Counted from the first letter of the stretch, positions 28,638 to 38,328 are shown. The stretch: 64,000 nt of DNA from Alteromonadaceae bacterium (GCA_014872785.1 WKFJ01000004.1:1-64000); one strand, 5' to 3'. Translations and numbers: made by a program. The notes: a model not told the origin generated them from the letters alone.

Positions 28638-29174
28638 ATGGACTTAGCCAGTCTGCAGGCACAACTTGACCAAGTTGGCCACAAACATCCTCCGGTTGAA
28701 AAATGGAACCCCGACTTTTGCGGAGATATCGACCTAACCATTAAACACGACGGTCAGTGGTTTTATATGGGCACCCCTATCGGTCGAGCCTCCTTGGTCA
28801 AGCTTTTCGCTTCAGTATTGAAAAAAGAGGATGACAATTACTTTTTAGTGACCCCAGTCGAAAAAGTCGGTATCGAAGTTGTCGATGTGCCTTTTTTGGT
28901 GACACAATGGCGAGAAGAGAATGGCTATTTGATATTTACTACTAATGTTGATGACGAAGTTATTGTCTCAGCTCAGCACCCTGTTGTACTCGCACAAGAC
29001 AAATACTCAGGTGATACGCTTCCCTATGTCTCTATTCGCCGTAACCTCATGGCGCGCTTACATCAAAACGTATTCTACCAACTTGCAGACATAGGGAATG
29101 AGGTGAGAATTGATGGTGAAGATCATCTTACACTAGTGTCGGGCGACTACCAGTTCAGCCTGGGAATGCTCTAA
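28638..29174 (+). CDS. DUF1285 family protein
   Basis: A 178-aa cytosolic protein with the family start PPVEKWNPDFCGDIDLTIKHDGQWFYMGTPIGR and the VRRNL-like segment VSIRRNLMARL. A structural relationship to PH-like folds is reported for the family, but no activity is established. It follows DUF3014 in a two-gene operon. The ATG at 28638 gives the family-length protein. Confidence 0.85.
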   Translation: MDLASLQAQLDQVGHKHPPVEKWNPDFCGDIDLTIKHDGQWFYMGTPIGRASLVKLFASVLKKEDDNYFLVTPVEKVGIEVVDVPFLVTQWREENGYLIFTTNVDDEVIVSAQHPVVLAQDKYSGDTLPYVSIRRNLMARLHQNVFYQLADIGNEVRIDGEDHLTLVSGDYQFSLGML

Positions 29175-29233
29175 TACCCCAAAGACATTACGGTCAAAAA
29201 TGCAGATAAATCATGCAAATAGTTGTTAAATAG

Positions 29234-29270
29234 GCAGAATTTTGCATATTTTCTGCAGCTGACGCAGAAT
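29234..29270. promoter_or_regulatory. GCAGAA repeats upstream of a membrane protein gene
   Basis: Direct copies of GCAGAAT at 29234-29240 and 29264-29270, with the inverted TTCTGC at 29251-29256. The regular spacing upstream of the gene at 29308 suggests a regulator binding region or a leader hairpin. Confidence 0.3.
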
Positions 29271-29307
29271 AGCAGCTCATTGACAACTAAACTTCCAGGG
29301 GGCGCTT

Positions 29308-29796
29308 GTGCCACTTACTCCACTCGGTATTGTACATACAGTAGTAGGCATTGCTGCAATCATCAGTTTGATCATGTGTCTTGTGAAATACAAACACATC
29401 ACTTTGAAAAGTCGCGCTGGAAAAATTTATTTACTGGCCACACTCATAACAGCAGCTTCCGCCCTGGGTATTTTTCAACACGGTGGGTTTAATGCGGCCC
29501 ACCTGCTGGGCATTTTAACCCTTCTGGCCGTGATTGTAGGTTGGCTGCTCTCGTTCTTTCGATTATTTGGCAAACTCACCCCTTATTTTCAACTTACAGC
29601 ATACTCCAGCACCATCTTATTCCACGCTCTACCAACGGCTACAGAGATTATGACGCGTTTTCCGCCAAGCTCCCCTATTGTTAGCGGTCTTGATGATCCA
29701 CTATTACAAAAAACCTTTTTAATCATTTTGTGCGTATTTGTAATATTCCTGTTATGGCAGCTAAACTGGTTGCGCAACAAAAGAAAATACGAATAA
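29308..29796 (+). CDS. Small four-helix membrane protein
   Basis: A 162-aa protein with four to five hydrophobic helices (about 8-27, 38-57, 62-90, 132-152), resembling small DUF2306-like integral membrane proteins but not assigned with confidence. The start is GTG at 29308, with an AGGGGG ribosome binding site. It lies between the DUF1285 gene and a secreted amidohydrolase gene 58 bp downstream and may be cotranscribed with the latter. Confidence 0.7.
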   Translation: MPLTPLGIVHTVVGIAAIISLIMCLVKYKHITLKSRAGKIYLLATLITAASALGIFQHGGFNAAHLLGILTLLAVIVGWLLSFFRLFGKLTPYFQLTAYSSTILFHALPTATEIMTRFPPSSPIVSGLDDPLLQKTFLIILCVFVIFLLWQLNWLRNKRKYE

Positions 29797-29854
29797 ACCC
29801 AAGTTGTTAGATAAATCACGACACTAATCAACATTCAATTAGGAAAGGCTCAAC

Positions 29855-31186
29855 ATGTCTCGAATCAAATTTCAGCAGCCCGGCAAGGCGTCTTTTAGAT
29901 TGGCAAAGGCACTCTTTGCTTGCACGACGTTATTGGCGAGTGCCGCACAAGCGGCAACACTGATTCATGCAGGCAAACTCGTTCCTGCAACGGGTGACGA
30001 AATCCTTTACCGGTCAACGATAGTTGTTGAAGACAACAAAATAGTAAGTGTGGATAGTGGTTATACGGCGCCGGATTTTGGCGACACCCTGATAGATTTA
30101 AAAGACGCGACCGTCATGCCTGGCTTGATGGATATGCGTGTGCATTTGTCATACGAGTACACTGCGAACTCTTATCTCAACCGTTTCGTAAAAAACGAAG
30201 CTGACTATGCCTTTTTAGCGGCAAAAAATGCAGAAAAAACCTTGATGGCAGGTTTCACCAGTGTGCGCAACCTCAATGATCGGTTTAATGAAACGGTTGC
30301 TCTGCGTAAAGCCATTAACAATGGGACGGTTGTCGGTCCTAGGGTGTATACAACGGCAAAAGCAATCGCAACCACAGGTGGTCATGCAGATCCTACTAAT
30401 GGATATAGTGCACAACTAATGGGTTCACCAGGCCCCGAAGACGGTGTTATCAATGGTATTGCGCAGGCTAGACAAGCTGTACGTCAGCGTTACAAAGACG
30501 GTGCTGACCTTATAAAAATCACCGCCACTGGCGGAGTATTGAGCTTAGCGAAAAGTGGTCAAAACCCTCAATTCATGGACGATGAGCTCGCTGCAATTGT
30601 GGCAACCGCCAACGATTATGGCATGACTGTCGCTGTGCATGCCCACGGGCAAGAGGGCATGGAACGTGCTATTAGAGCCGGAGTAAGCTCCATCGAGCAT
30701 GGAACCTACATGGCAGATAGCACCATGGACTTGATGAAGCAATTCGGCACTTACTACGTGCCCACCGTTATGGCGGGAAAATGGGTTGAAGAAAAATCGC
30801 GTATTGATGGCTTTTTCCCTGAGCTAGTACGACCCAAAGCGGCTGCAATCGGTCCATTAATTCAAGGCACATTTGGAAAAGCCTATGCTGCAGGTGTGAA
30901 TATTGCTTTTGGTACCGACTCAGGTGTTTCTGCGCATGGCGATAACTGGCAAGAGTTTGTATACATGGTTGAGGCAGGTATGCCGCCGCTTGCAGCGATT
31001 ATCAGCGCGACTTATCACGGAGCTAAGTTGCTCCGAGTTGAAGACCAGCTTGGCACGATTGAAGCAGGTAAATTAGCCGATATCATCGCGGTGTCTGGCG
31101 ACCCCATTCAAGATATAAGTACAATGCAAAACGTGGTCTTTGTGATGAAAGACGGCGAGGTCTATAAAAATAACACAACCAACTAA
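29855..31186 (+). CDS. Secreted amidohydrolase family protein (prolidase/imidazolonepropionase-like)
   Basis: A 443-aa protein with a signal peptide (basic 1-19, hydrophobic 20-33, cleavage near AQA-A34). It belongs to the amidohydrolase superfamily subgroup of secreted dipeptidases. The carbamylated-lysine segment [11 protein letters not shown], the [12 protein letters not shown] and SIEHGT histidines and the catalytic aspartate in FGTDSGV are intact. The first histidine of the HxH metal motif is replaced: M-D-M-R95-V-H97 where M-D-M-H-V-H is expected. The enzyme may be altered or catalytically weakened. AGGAAAGG precedes the ATG, and a strong hairpin follows the stop. Confidence 0.87.
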   Translation: MSRIKFQQPGKASFRLAKALFACTTLLASAAQAATLIHAGKLVPATGDEILYRSTIVVEDNKIVSVDSGYTAPDFGDTLIDLKDATVMPGLMDMRVHLSYEYTANSYLNRFVKNEADYAFLAAKNAEKTLMAGFTSVRNLNDRFNETVALRKAINNGTVVGPRVYTTAKAIATTGGHADPTNGYSAQLMGSPGPEDGVINGIAQARQAVRQRYKDGADLIKITATGGVLSLAKSGQNPQFMDDELAAIVATANDYGMTVAVHAHGQEGMERAIRAGVSSIEHGTYMADSTMDLMKQFGTYYVPTVMAGKWVEEKSRIDGFFPELVRPKAAAIGPLIQGTFGKAYAAGVNIAFGTDSGVSAHGDNWQEFVYMVEAGMPPLAAIISATYHGAKLLRVEDQLGTIEAGKLADIIAVSGDPIQDISTMQNVVFVMKDGEVYKNNTTN

Positions 31187-31208
31187 ATTTACTTACTTAA
31201 CTTACCTC

Positions 31209-31237
31209 GCTCTCAAGCGAATGAACCGCTTGAGAGC
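31209..31237 (+). terminator. Strong hairpin after the secreted amidohydrolase
   Basis: An 11-bp perfect stem (31209-31219 with 31227-31237) with a 7-nt loop. It lacks a T-run, so it may be a Rho-independent-like end, an mRNA-stabilising hairpin or a processing site. Confidence 0.5.
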
Positions 31238-31441
31238 ACTGTAACTCACCAAAAAAATGACTGTTACTCACAAATTGTAATCTCTACTCTTGTTTTGCTG
31301 TATCCAGAACTACAATTAACAAACAAAATTCAAGGTTAATCAGCTGGTAAGCTGCGGATCTTAGGGCTATCTTTATTGTGTGGAGTGACAGTTGCCCAAC
31401 CGCCTTAAAAAGGCCGCATTTTGTGAGCGTACCAAAGTTAA

Positions 31442-33463
31442 ATGGAACCAGAAAACGAACAAATCCAACGTTTAAAAGCCCGCATTGAAAGGGAAAAAGC
31501 CGCAAGAAAGCAGGCTGAACAGGTATTTGAGGAAAAAAGCCTCGAACTGTTTAAAACCAATCAAGAACTGACCAAACTCACCGAAGACTTAGAACTTCAG
31601 GTCAAGCAACGCACCGAAGCCCTACAAGTGGCCAGGGATGAAGCGTTACAACTCGCCCGCACTAAAAGTCAGTTTTTAGCCAATATGAGTCACGAGTTCA
31701 AAACGCCGCTCAATGGCATATTAGGTTCGTTGAGTTTGCTAAAGGAAAGTCAGCTCAGCGAAAGACAAATCTACATGGTTGATACCGCAGAGAATTCCGG
31801 CGAGAACCTAGTGCGGTTAATTAATAATGTATTGGACGTAAATAGTCTCGCCACCGATAACTTTTCGTTGCTGAATGTCTCATTCAACGCCAAAAAAGTG
31901 TTTCAGTATTTAGTAGACAGCTATCAAAACCACGCATCAAAAAAGAAAAACACCTTGAAGTTACACGTCGATGGTGGCTTTCCCGATGTTCTTAAGGGTG
32001 ACCCCACGCGCGTAAAACAAATCTTAGAACACCTGTTATCCAACGCCTTAAAGTTTACCGAAAACGGTAAAATAGACATTCATCTCGCTTATAACGACCA
32101 GGGCATGCACCTCAAAGTAATTGATACAGGTGCCGGTATTCCCTCTGACAAGCAGAACAATATTTTCGATATTTTTACCCAAGGTGATACCTCATTCACA
32201 CGTGACTATGGCGGTATTGGACTCGGGTTAACCCTCTGCCAAAAACTCACTACGTTGATGGGTGGTATCATCACACTGAAATCACAATTGGGCTCAGGTA
32301 CCGATATTGAAGTGGTGCTGCCATTAGCAATTGAAGAAAACTCCTTAGATTTAAACGACGAAAACGAGGACTACCTCGACGATAATTTCTTTGATGACGA
32401 TGAACACATTCAACGAGACTTTTCCCATGAGCACGTGTTGCTTGTCGAAGACAACGTTATTAATCAAGAAATCGCCCGAGATATGTTGCTCAGTCGCAAC
32501 TTAAAAGTCACCATTGCCAACAATGGACAAGAAGCCTTAGCGCTCCTGGCATCAAGTTCTTTTGACCTCATTTTAATGGATGTTCAAATGCCGGTAATGG
32601 ACGGCTTAGAAGCCACCAGACGCATTCGAGCCTCAGACAAAAGTTACGCACAATTACCCATTATTGCGTTAACCGCACACGGCCTGCCGGAGGATAGAGA
32701 AAAAAGCCTTGCCGCAGGTATGAACGCACACCTAACCAAGCCAATTAACTTGGCAGTACTAACGCGAAAAATAGCGCAATTCCTAAAAGCACAAACGCAT
32801 GTAGTGGAAGAGATCGAAGAAGTCGCTGAACCAACGCCAGCGGAAACACCCGTTGCCATATACGGTATCGACTTCGCTCAAGCACTTGAGCGCATGATGG
32901 AAAATAAAGAACTTTTAGAAAAAGCATTGCAAATGTTTGTCGGTCAATATCAGGAATTCGAGCAAAATGTGAATGCTGCGATTGATGCCGACGATGGCGA
33001 GCTCACAATGCGACTTTTTCACTCTCTTAAGGGCAGTACGGGTAACATCAGTGCTACGACTCTATGGGAACAAAGCGCGGAACTTGAAAAATCCATCAAG
33101 GATCACGCCTTAACCAGTGACTGGCGCACTCAATATCAAGAAAAGCTCACCTCTCTGTGCGCAGAATTGAATAAGGTGATTGAGAGCATCAACCAGTATT
33201 ATGAGCACAAAGAAAAAAGGTCTGAATGCAAAAAAGACGTTCTTTCTTCATCAGACCTTCAGCTTAAAGTCGAACAACTCAAACAGGACATCTATCAAGA
33301 TTTAGACGCAGTGCAATCAAACTTAGAACATTTGCAGTCGCTCGCACTGCCGGACGCGGTGAGTAAAGAGCTAGTGTTATTTGAACATGCATTGCAAGAT
33401 TTTGATTATCAGCAAATGGAGGTTTGCTGCGACGGTATTATGGCTTTCATAGATAAGGGCTAA
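31442..33463 (+). CDS. Soluble hybrid sensor histidine kinase with receiver and Hpt domains
   Basis: A 673-aa kinase without transmembrane segments. Order: coiled coil (1-70), HisKA with H84 in NMSHEFKTPL, HATPase (about 190-300, with the GAGIP and GGIGLGL motifs), a receiver domain (about 335-450, aspartate in LILMDVQMPVMDG) and an Hpt domain near 530 (LFHSLKGSTGNI). The last 100 residues are helical. There is no recognisable input domain, so the coiled coil or a partner must bring the signal. A response regulator gene starts 3 bp after the stop. The architecture resembles phosphorelay kinases of the BarA/TorS type without the periplasmic part. Confidence 0.92.
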   Translation: MEPENEQIQRLKARIEREKAARKQAEQVFEEKSLELFKTNQELTKLTEDLELQVKQRTEALQVARDEALQLARTKSQFLANMSHEFKTPLNGILGSLSLLKESQLSERQIYMVDTAENSGENLVRLINNVLDVNSLATDNFSLLNVSFNAKKVFQYLVDSYQNHASKKKNTLKLHVDGGFPDVLKGDPTRVKQILEHLLSNALKFTENGKIDIHLAYNDQGMHLKVIDTGAGIPSDKQNNIFDIFTQGDTSFTRDYGGIGLGLTLCQKLTTLMGGIITLKSQLGSGTDIEVVLPLAIEENSLDLNDENEDYLDDNFFDDDEHIQRDFSHEHVLLVEDNVINQEIARDMLLSRNLKVTIANNGQEALALLASSSFDLILMDVQMPVMDGLEATRRIRASDKSYAQLPIIALTAHGLPEDREKSLAAGMNAHLTKPINLAVLTRKIAQFLKAQTHVVEEIEEVAEPTPAETPVAIYGIDFAQALERMMENKELLEKALQMFVGQYQEFEQNVNAAIDADDGELTMRLFHSLKGSTGNISATTLWEQSAELEKSIKDHALTSDWRTQYQEKLTSLCAELNKVIESINQYYEHKEKRSECKKDVLSSSDLQLKVEQLKQDIYQDLDAVQSNLEHLQSLALPDAVSKELVLFEHALQDFDYQQMEVCCDGIMAFIDKG

Positions 33464-33466
33464 CCC

Positions 33467-34594
33467 ATGAGCGATAAGAAATACACAGTATTGGTGGTAG
33501 ATGATTCGGCCGCAGATTTGCAAGTTACCATGTCAGCCATCAGCAATGATTACAAAGTATTAGCTGCTAAAAATGGGCAACAAGCTTTACTTATGCTGGA
33601 CAAGGTAAAGCCTGACGTCATTCTGCTTGACGTGAATATGCCAGAAATGGACGGCTATGAGGCTTGCGAACAGATCGTTGCTAAAAATGATAAAGTTGAC
33701 GTCATTTTTATCTCTTCAAACGAGAGCACTGAAGAGATCATGAAGGGTTATGAAGTAGGTGGAAGCGACTACATTGTAAAACCCGTCATGCCAGACGTAC
33801 TCGCAGGTAAAGTTAAAAAAACCATTGCGGTAAAAGAGCATCAGTTAGCGCTACGCCAAGAGATAGATATGGCCTCTAAGGTTGCTATGACCGCCATGTC
33901 GAGTTCAGGTGAGTTGAGCGTGATACTGGAATTTCTGCGCAATAGTTTCAAATCAAAATCCCAACAAGAACTTGCCGCTCTGATGCGCAATAGTCTGCTC
34001 GGTTTTGAGATGCAGTGCTCTTTTAATTTTCAAATATTGGGAGAGAATTATTATTACGGCACTTCGGGTGACGTATCTCCGCTGGAGCGAGAACTTTTAG
34101 GTCGTATTTCGACGATGGAGGAGCGCATTTCCGACCATGGTAAACGTCTTTTCATCAACAACGATTACGTTAGCCTATTGATAAAAAATATGCCGGTAGA
34201 AGACCCAGAAAAAGCAGGACGCTTGAAGGACTACTTGGCGATTTTAACAGAAGGCGCAACGGAAAAGCTCGAAATCATTACGCAACAAGTTCAGGCTGCA
34301 AACCAACGCTCAGTATCAATGACGGCACTTATTGAAGAGGCCAATGATTCACTGGCTTATATTCATAGCACTCAAAAGCAAATTGAAGAGCAAAACATTG
34401 CCGTACTCGACGATTTAGTCAAAGGCGTAGAAGAGGCCTTTGTTGGACTTGGACTCACTGAAGAGCAAGAGCAAAAAATCATGGATTTACTCTCGCAAGC
34501 TCAAGATCAGTCCACCCACCTTTTCCATAAAAATGCGCAGTTAGAAACAGAACTTGAAAACGTGGTAGCCAAGTTTAAGCAATTTATAAATTAA
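33467..34594 (+). CDS. Response regulator with helical output region
   Basis: A 375-aa protein. The receiver domain (1-125) has phosphoacceptor D55 in ILLDVNMPEMDG and K102-P103 in the YIVKPVMPD segment. The remaining 250 residues are mostly helical without DNA-binding, GGDEF or phosphatase motifs that I recognise, with a long C-terminal coiled coil. It follows the hybrid kinase gene by 3 bp and is almost certainly its phosphorelay partner. Output by protein interaction is likely. Confidence 0.88.
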   Translation: MSDKKYTVLVVDDSAADLQVTMSAISNDYKVLAAKNGQQALLMLDKVKPDVILLDVNMPEMDGYEACEQIVAKNDKVDVIFISSNESTEEIMKGYEVGGSDYIVKPVMPDVLAGKVKKTIAVKEHQLALRQEIDMASKVAMTAMSSSGELSVILEFLRNSFKSKSQQELAALMRNSLLGFEMQCSFNFQILGENYYYGTSGDVSPLERELLGRISTMEERISDHGKRLFINNDYVSLLIKNMPVEDPEKAGRLKDYLAILTEGATEKLEIITQQVQAANQRSVSMTALIEEANDSLAYIHSTQKQIEEQNIAVLDDLVKGVEEAFVGLGLTEEQEQKIMDLLSQAQDQSTHLFHKNAQLETELENVVAKFKQFIN

Positions 34595-34774
34595 CTATGC
34601 CAATAAAGCACGCCAAGTAATCAAATTGAAGTTTCAATTGGGCAACAGAATCTTAACGAAAAAATAAGTTAGCGAAATACCGCATCAGCGAAAAATTTTG
34701 AGGCCGACGCACTGGCCATTTTGCAGTTTCTACTCCATAGTTTGACTCATGACAACATGGGCAGGAACGCGGTA

Positions 34775-35515
34775 ATGCAAAAGACCTTTCATAAATTCGA
34801 CAACGATTTTATGGGTAGAGAGTTCTACATTTGGAGCTATGGCCACTTTGGACAGCCGGTATTGGTCTTCCCTTCAGCTGCGGGTATGGCGCATGAATGG
34901 GAGGCAGAAGGCATGATAGAGTTGCTCGCACCACTCATTGATACCGGTAAAATTAAACTCTACTGCCCTGAGAGTAATGTTGCGCAAACCTGGAACAACA
35001 AACACACCCATCCTGCCGATTTTATTAAGTCTCACCAAGCCTACGAGCATTTTGTGGTTAATCACCTTGTGCCATGGATCTATTCTGACTGCCAAACTGA
35101 CTATTTACCCTTAGTGACCACAGGAGTGAGTATGGGTGGCTATTACGCGGTGAATCACACATTAAAGTATCCTCATATTTTCCGCGGCTGTTTTGCCATG
35201 AGTGGCCGCTACGACATAGAGAGTTTTACACATGGTTTTATGAATCAAGACCTGTACTTCAATAACCCGCTTGCCTATTTGGCGCAAATGGATGGCGAAC
35301 CATTGCAGAACATTCAGAGTTTAGCGCGGTTTGTTCTCACTTGCGGTAAAGGCGCCTGGGAAGACGGCTGTCTGCAAGAAACCATTAGGTTGGGCGAGAT
35401 GCTGCAGCACAAGCAAATCAACGCTATTTGTGACATTTGGGGAGAGGACTCGATTCACGATTGGGACTGGTGGAAGCAGCACACCATGAAGCATTTTGGC
35501 CATATTCTTGAATAA
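34775..35515 (+). CDS. Putative esterase (paralogue of the gene at 44220)
   Basis: A 246-aa alpha/beta hydrolase. Nucleophile elbow G117-V-S119-M-G121, and a C-terminal EDSIHDWDWWKQH segment supplies Asp and His. It is clearly homologous over its full length to the 246-aa esterase at 44220-44960 (shared YGHxGxPVLVFPS near residue 22, GKGAWED/GQGAWED and HDWxWW). This comparison fixes the start at ATG 34775, with AGGA upstream, and not at the in-frame ATG at 34721. The paralogue belongs to the ATP-grasp ligase cluster, so this gene may act on a related compound. No signal peptide. Confidence 0.85.
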   Translation: MQKTFHKFDNDFMGREFYIWSYGHFGQPVLVFPSAAGMAHEWEAEGMIELLAPLIDTGKIKLYCPESNVAQTWNNKHTHPADFIKSHQAYEHFVVNHLVPWIYSDCQTDYLPLVTTGVSMGGYYAVNHTLKYPHIFRGCFAMSGRYDIESFTHGFMNQDLYFNNPLAYLAQMDGEPLQNIQSLARFVLTCGKGAWEDGCLQETIRLGEMLQHKQINAICDIWGEDSIHDWDWWKQHTMKHFGHILE

Positions 35516-35572
35516 AGAATCTATTTATCCCGTTCTGTAGTACAAACCACTTTATTTCACGGAATAAGAACA

Positions 35573-36970
35573 ATGCGCCACTTGAAAAAAAATAAAAAAG
35601 TCGCGGCCTTAGCCTGCACGCTAGCACCATATTTGTTTCTGGGTAGCCTAACCCAAGCCAGCGAAGATAACACTGAGCAAGTAAATGCGTTGCACCATAT
35701 CGCAGCAGCACCATCGGCACAAAACATAGAGCGGGATATTACTAAGCTGGTCTCATTCGGCACTCGCCATACAATGTCAGAAACGGAATCGGATACACGC
35801 GGCATTGGCGCTGCCAGGCGCTGGATAAAGTCAGAGTTTGACGCTATTTCTAAGGCATGCGGTGGTTGCTTGGAAGTCTTTTACCAAATCGACATTATCG
35901 AAGGTGAAAGTCGCATCCCTGATCCCGTTGAAATCGTTAATGTCATTGCTATCCAACGAGGCCAAACCGACCCAGACAGATATGTGATTATGTCTGGGGA
36001 TATCGATTCACGGGTAACAGATGTTATGGACGCCGTGTCTGATTCTCCGGGTGCAAACGACAACGCGTCGGGTGTAGCCGGTACACTTGAAGCTGCCCGT
36101 GTATTGTCCAAATATCAGTTCAATGGCTCAATTGTATATGCCGCACTTTCAGGTGAAGAACAGGGACTGTTCGGTGGAAAAATCATGGCTGCTCAAGCCC
36201 TTCATGACAACTGGCGAATTAAGGCAGTACTGAATAACGACATGATAGGCAATATTGAGGGAGTGAATGGTGTTATTAACAACACCACAGCACGTATTTT
36301 TGCAGAGGGAACTCGTGTTACCGAAACCCCGCAAGAAGCGAGACTAAGACGTTTCACGGGCGGTGAAGTTGACTCCCCCAGCCGCAATTTAGCGCGTTAC
36401 ATCGACAAAGTTGCCGACGACTACATTGAAAACCTAGATACCATGGTTATTTATCGACTAGATAGATTTCGCCGCGGTGGCCATCATAGGCCATTTAATG
36501 ATTTAGGCTTTCCCGGTGTACGGATTATGGAAACCAATGAGAATTACTATCGCCAGCACGAAAACATTCGCGTTGAAAATGGAATCAAGTACGGCGATAC
36601 GCTAGACGGTGTTAACTTCCCCTACGCTGCCAAATTAACCGCACTTAATGCTGTTTCGCTAGCGGCTATGGCCTGGGCACCTTCACCACCTGCTAACGTG
36701 CAAATAAAAGGGGCTGTTTCACCCAGCACAACATTAAATTGGGACGCATTATCCAAAGAACAAAATCCACAACTCAAAGGCTATAAGATTTATTGGCGTT
36801 ACACCGATGCACCGCAATGGCAATTTAGCCGAGAAGTAGGAAACGTTACTGAGTTTACGCTAGAAAATGTTGTCATAGACAATTACTTTTTTGGCGTCGC
36901 AAGTGTGAATCAACAAGGTATTGAAAGCCCTGTGGTATATCCAGGTGCCGCCGGCGCATTTGGCGAATAG
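35573..36970 (+). CDS. Secreted M28 family metallopeptidase with fibronectin type III-like tail
   Basis: A 465-aa protein with a signal peptide (1-30, basic start, cleavage near TQA-S). The M28 zinc aminopeptidase domain covers about 40-370. The bridging aspartate lies in PGANDNASG and the catalytic Glu pair in S-G-E195-E196-Q-G. The first zinc ligand, normally His in GxHxDS, is Asp here (G-D143-I-D-S). The C-terminal 100 residues look like a fibronectin type III module (PPANVQIKGAVSPSTTLNWD onward). It probably releases N-terminal amino acids in the periplasm or outside. Eight consecutive A residues lie early in the gene (35585-35592). Confidence 0.87.
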   Translation: MRHLKKNKKVAALACTLAPYLFLGSLTQASEDNTEQVNALHHIAAAPSAQNIERDITKLVSFGTRHTMSETESDTRGIGAARRWIKSEFDAISKACGGCLEVFYQIDIIEGESRIPDPVEIVNVIAIQRGQTDPDRYVIMSGDIDSRVTDVMDAVSDSPGANDNASGVAGTLEAARVLSKYQFNGSIVYAALSGEEQGLFGGKIMAAQALHDNWRIKAVLNNDMIGNIEGVNGVINNTTARIFAEGTRVTETPQEARLRRFTGGEVDSPSRNLARYIDKVADDYIENLDTMVIYRLDRFRRGGHHRPFNDLGFPGVRIMETNENYYRQHENIRVENGIKYGDTLDGVNFPYAAKLTALNAVSLAAMAWAPSPPANVQIKGAVSPSTTLNWDALSKEQNPQLKGYKIYWRYTDAPQWQFSREVGNVTEFTLENVVIDNYFFGVASVNQQGIESPVVYPGAAGAFGE

Positions 36971-37009
36971 TAACCACTTTTTTCAATCTGTAAGCAGCTG
37001 TTAACACCG

Positions 37010-37045
37010 GCAGGAAGCAAGCTTTTTTTTAAGTTTTTTTCCTGC
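37010..37045. other. Inverted repeat enclosing T-runs
   Basis: GCAGGAA (37010-37016) pairs with TTCCTGC (37039-37045). The enclosed 22 bases are mostly T in two runs. It may terminate the M28 gene transcript, but the T-runs lie inside the stem rather than after it. Confidence 0.35.
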
Positions 37046-37178
37046 TTAGCCGCCCCTGTATTATTCCAAAATACATTAAAACAATTTGGCACTTTTCTGG
37101 TCTAATTTTGCGGAGTTGAGAATTTATCTCGATATCTGGTGTGCGCTAAAGAATAATTGAAAATTGTTGAGAACAACG

Positions 37179-37421
37179 ATGAAAAAAAAGTTTTCCCTAC
37201 GCAGAGCTGGTATTACTAGCAAAAACCTGGCGAAGAAATTAGTTCGCCCCTTCAAAACCTACCTGGTTATTAATCGCGACCGCATAGAGTGGTTGGCAGC
37301 CTATCCACACGTGTTGCTTAAACTTACGGATCAAAACTTGTTGCGAATATGCAAAGGTTGTAAAGACGTGAAGATTATTCGCAAACTGCTGAGCCAAGCG
37401 AGAATGCAGTTTGCGATGTAG
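37179..37421 (+). CDS. Small basic hypothetical protein
   Basis: An 80-aa very basic protein (KKKFSLRRAG start, CKGCKDVKIIRKLL near the end) with no recognised domain. ATG 37179 follows GAGAACAACG, a weak ribosome binding site. An in-frame TTG at 37164 is a less likely start. The two cysteines are C-K-G-C. Expression is supported only by its position in an otherwise empty gap, the translation signal and the absence of a better reading frame. It could be spurious. Confidence 0.5.
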   Translation: MKKKFSLRRAGITSKNLAKKLVRPFKTYLVINRDRIEWLAAYPHVLLKLTDQNLLRICKGCKDVKIIRKLLSQARMQFAM

Positions 37422-37431
37422 CTGATTTGGC

Positions 37432-38328
37432 TTAAGGCTCATCAACGGCAATAAAAAATCCATCATCGCCCTGTTTCTGGTAGCAGGGCAATACTACTCG
37501 TCCATTGTGAGGAGCTCTTACTTCGCAGCCTCTATCAATGGCTAAGAGTTCATTGACCGCGACATCTTGCAAATTACTGTAGCCGGGCTGCATTTCAAAA
37601 TAGCCTTGATTGACAATGTGATAGCGGAAGTTAACTCGGGTAAATACGTCAGAAAATTCACCAACGATCGTTTTAAGATGCTCTCTGGCACGTTTAGCCA
37701 ACGCATAGTTATTCAACACACCAACGATATCCAAGTAGCTCAAAAGCGCTGCATAAGCATTTTCTTTAGTGATTTCAGCGACATGTTGGCCACACTCCAC
37801 CACCATTGTTGAGGCAAGTTTATCTGCAAAGTACTCGGTCAAGGTGCCAGGTAATATTTGCACGATATTAGCAATCGCAGGCAGCGGAATACGACGAGCG
37901 ATTTTCTCATTTTCATCCCTGTGTGGAAAGCAACTAAATGGCAGTCCTTCACCCGACATAGAGTGCACATCCAGCAAATGCACCTCACCTTCATGGTCGT
38001 CAATAAGCGTATTTATCGTCTCAATAAGAGTATTCGCTTCGGCAACTTCTCGCACTTTACGTGGGCATTGAGATAGTCTTTCAGGCACAAAAATGCGATT
38101 CAGATCCGCTTCCAAATAACGTTGATTTTGCAGATAAGCACCTAAGTTCCCCACGACCCCGACAATTTTACCGGTAAAGTCTTGCGCACTAAGCGCATTT
38201 TGCAGTCTAGACAGCGCGTGCACACCTGCATGCTCATTACCGTGTAATGCCGCAATAACAATCACTAAGGGGCCGGGACGACCACTACTTAATTCAGCAA
38301 AAACTCTTTGCAAATGAACCTCAAACAA
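37432..38328 (-). CDS. Succinylglutamate desuccinylase/aspartoacylase family hydrolase
   Basis: A 298-aa zinc carboxypeptidase-like (M14 clan) hydrolase. Ligands H29 and E32 lie in A-L-H-G-N-E-H, the D75-L-N-R substrate arginine follows, then H122 in LLDVHSMSG and the catalytic glutamate E178 in VVECGQH. Characterised members cleave N-acyl amino acids such as N-succinylglutamate or N-acetylaspartate. No astABCD genes lie nearby, so arginine succinyl catabolism is not indicated. It lies 100 bp downstream of the GCS2-CBS ligase on the same strand, which suggests it hydrolyses an amide made by that cluster. The only fitting start is TTG 38328. Confidence 0.83.
   Translation of the reverse strand: MFEVHLQRVFAELSSGRPGPLVIVIAALHGNEHAGVHALSRLQNALSAQDFTGKIVGVVGNLGAYLQNQRYLEADLNRIFVPERLSQCPRKVREVAEANTLIETINTLIDDHEGEVHLLDVHSMSGEGLPFSCFPHRDENEKIARRIPLPAIANIVQILPGTLTEYFADKLASTMVVECGQHVAEITKENAYAALLSYLDIVGVLNNYALAKRAREHLKTIVGEFSDVFTRVNFRYHIVNQGYFEMQPGYSNLQDVAVNELLAIDRGCEVRAPHNGRVVLPCYQKQGDDGFFIAVDEP

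Noticed and set aside
35585..35592. Run of eight A at the start of the M28 gene as a phase-variation tract
   Set aside because: It encodes ordinary Lys/Asn codons of a signal peptide N-region, and eight A alone is weak evidence for slippage control.
37432..38328. Arginine succinyltransferase (ast) pathway gene astE
   Set aside because: No other ast genes are present, and the neighbours are ligases of another type, so only the family is assigned.
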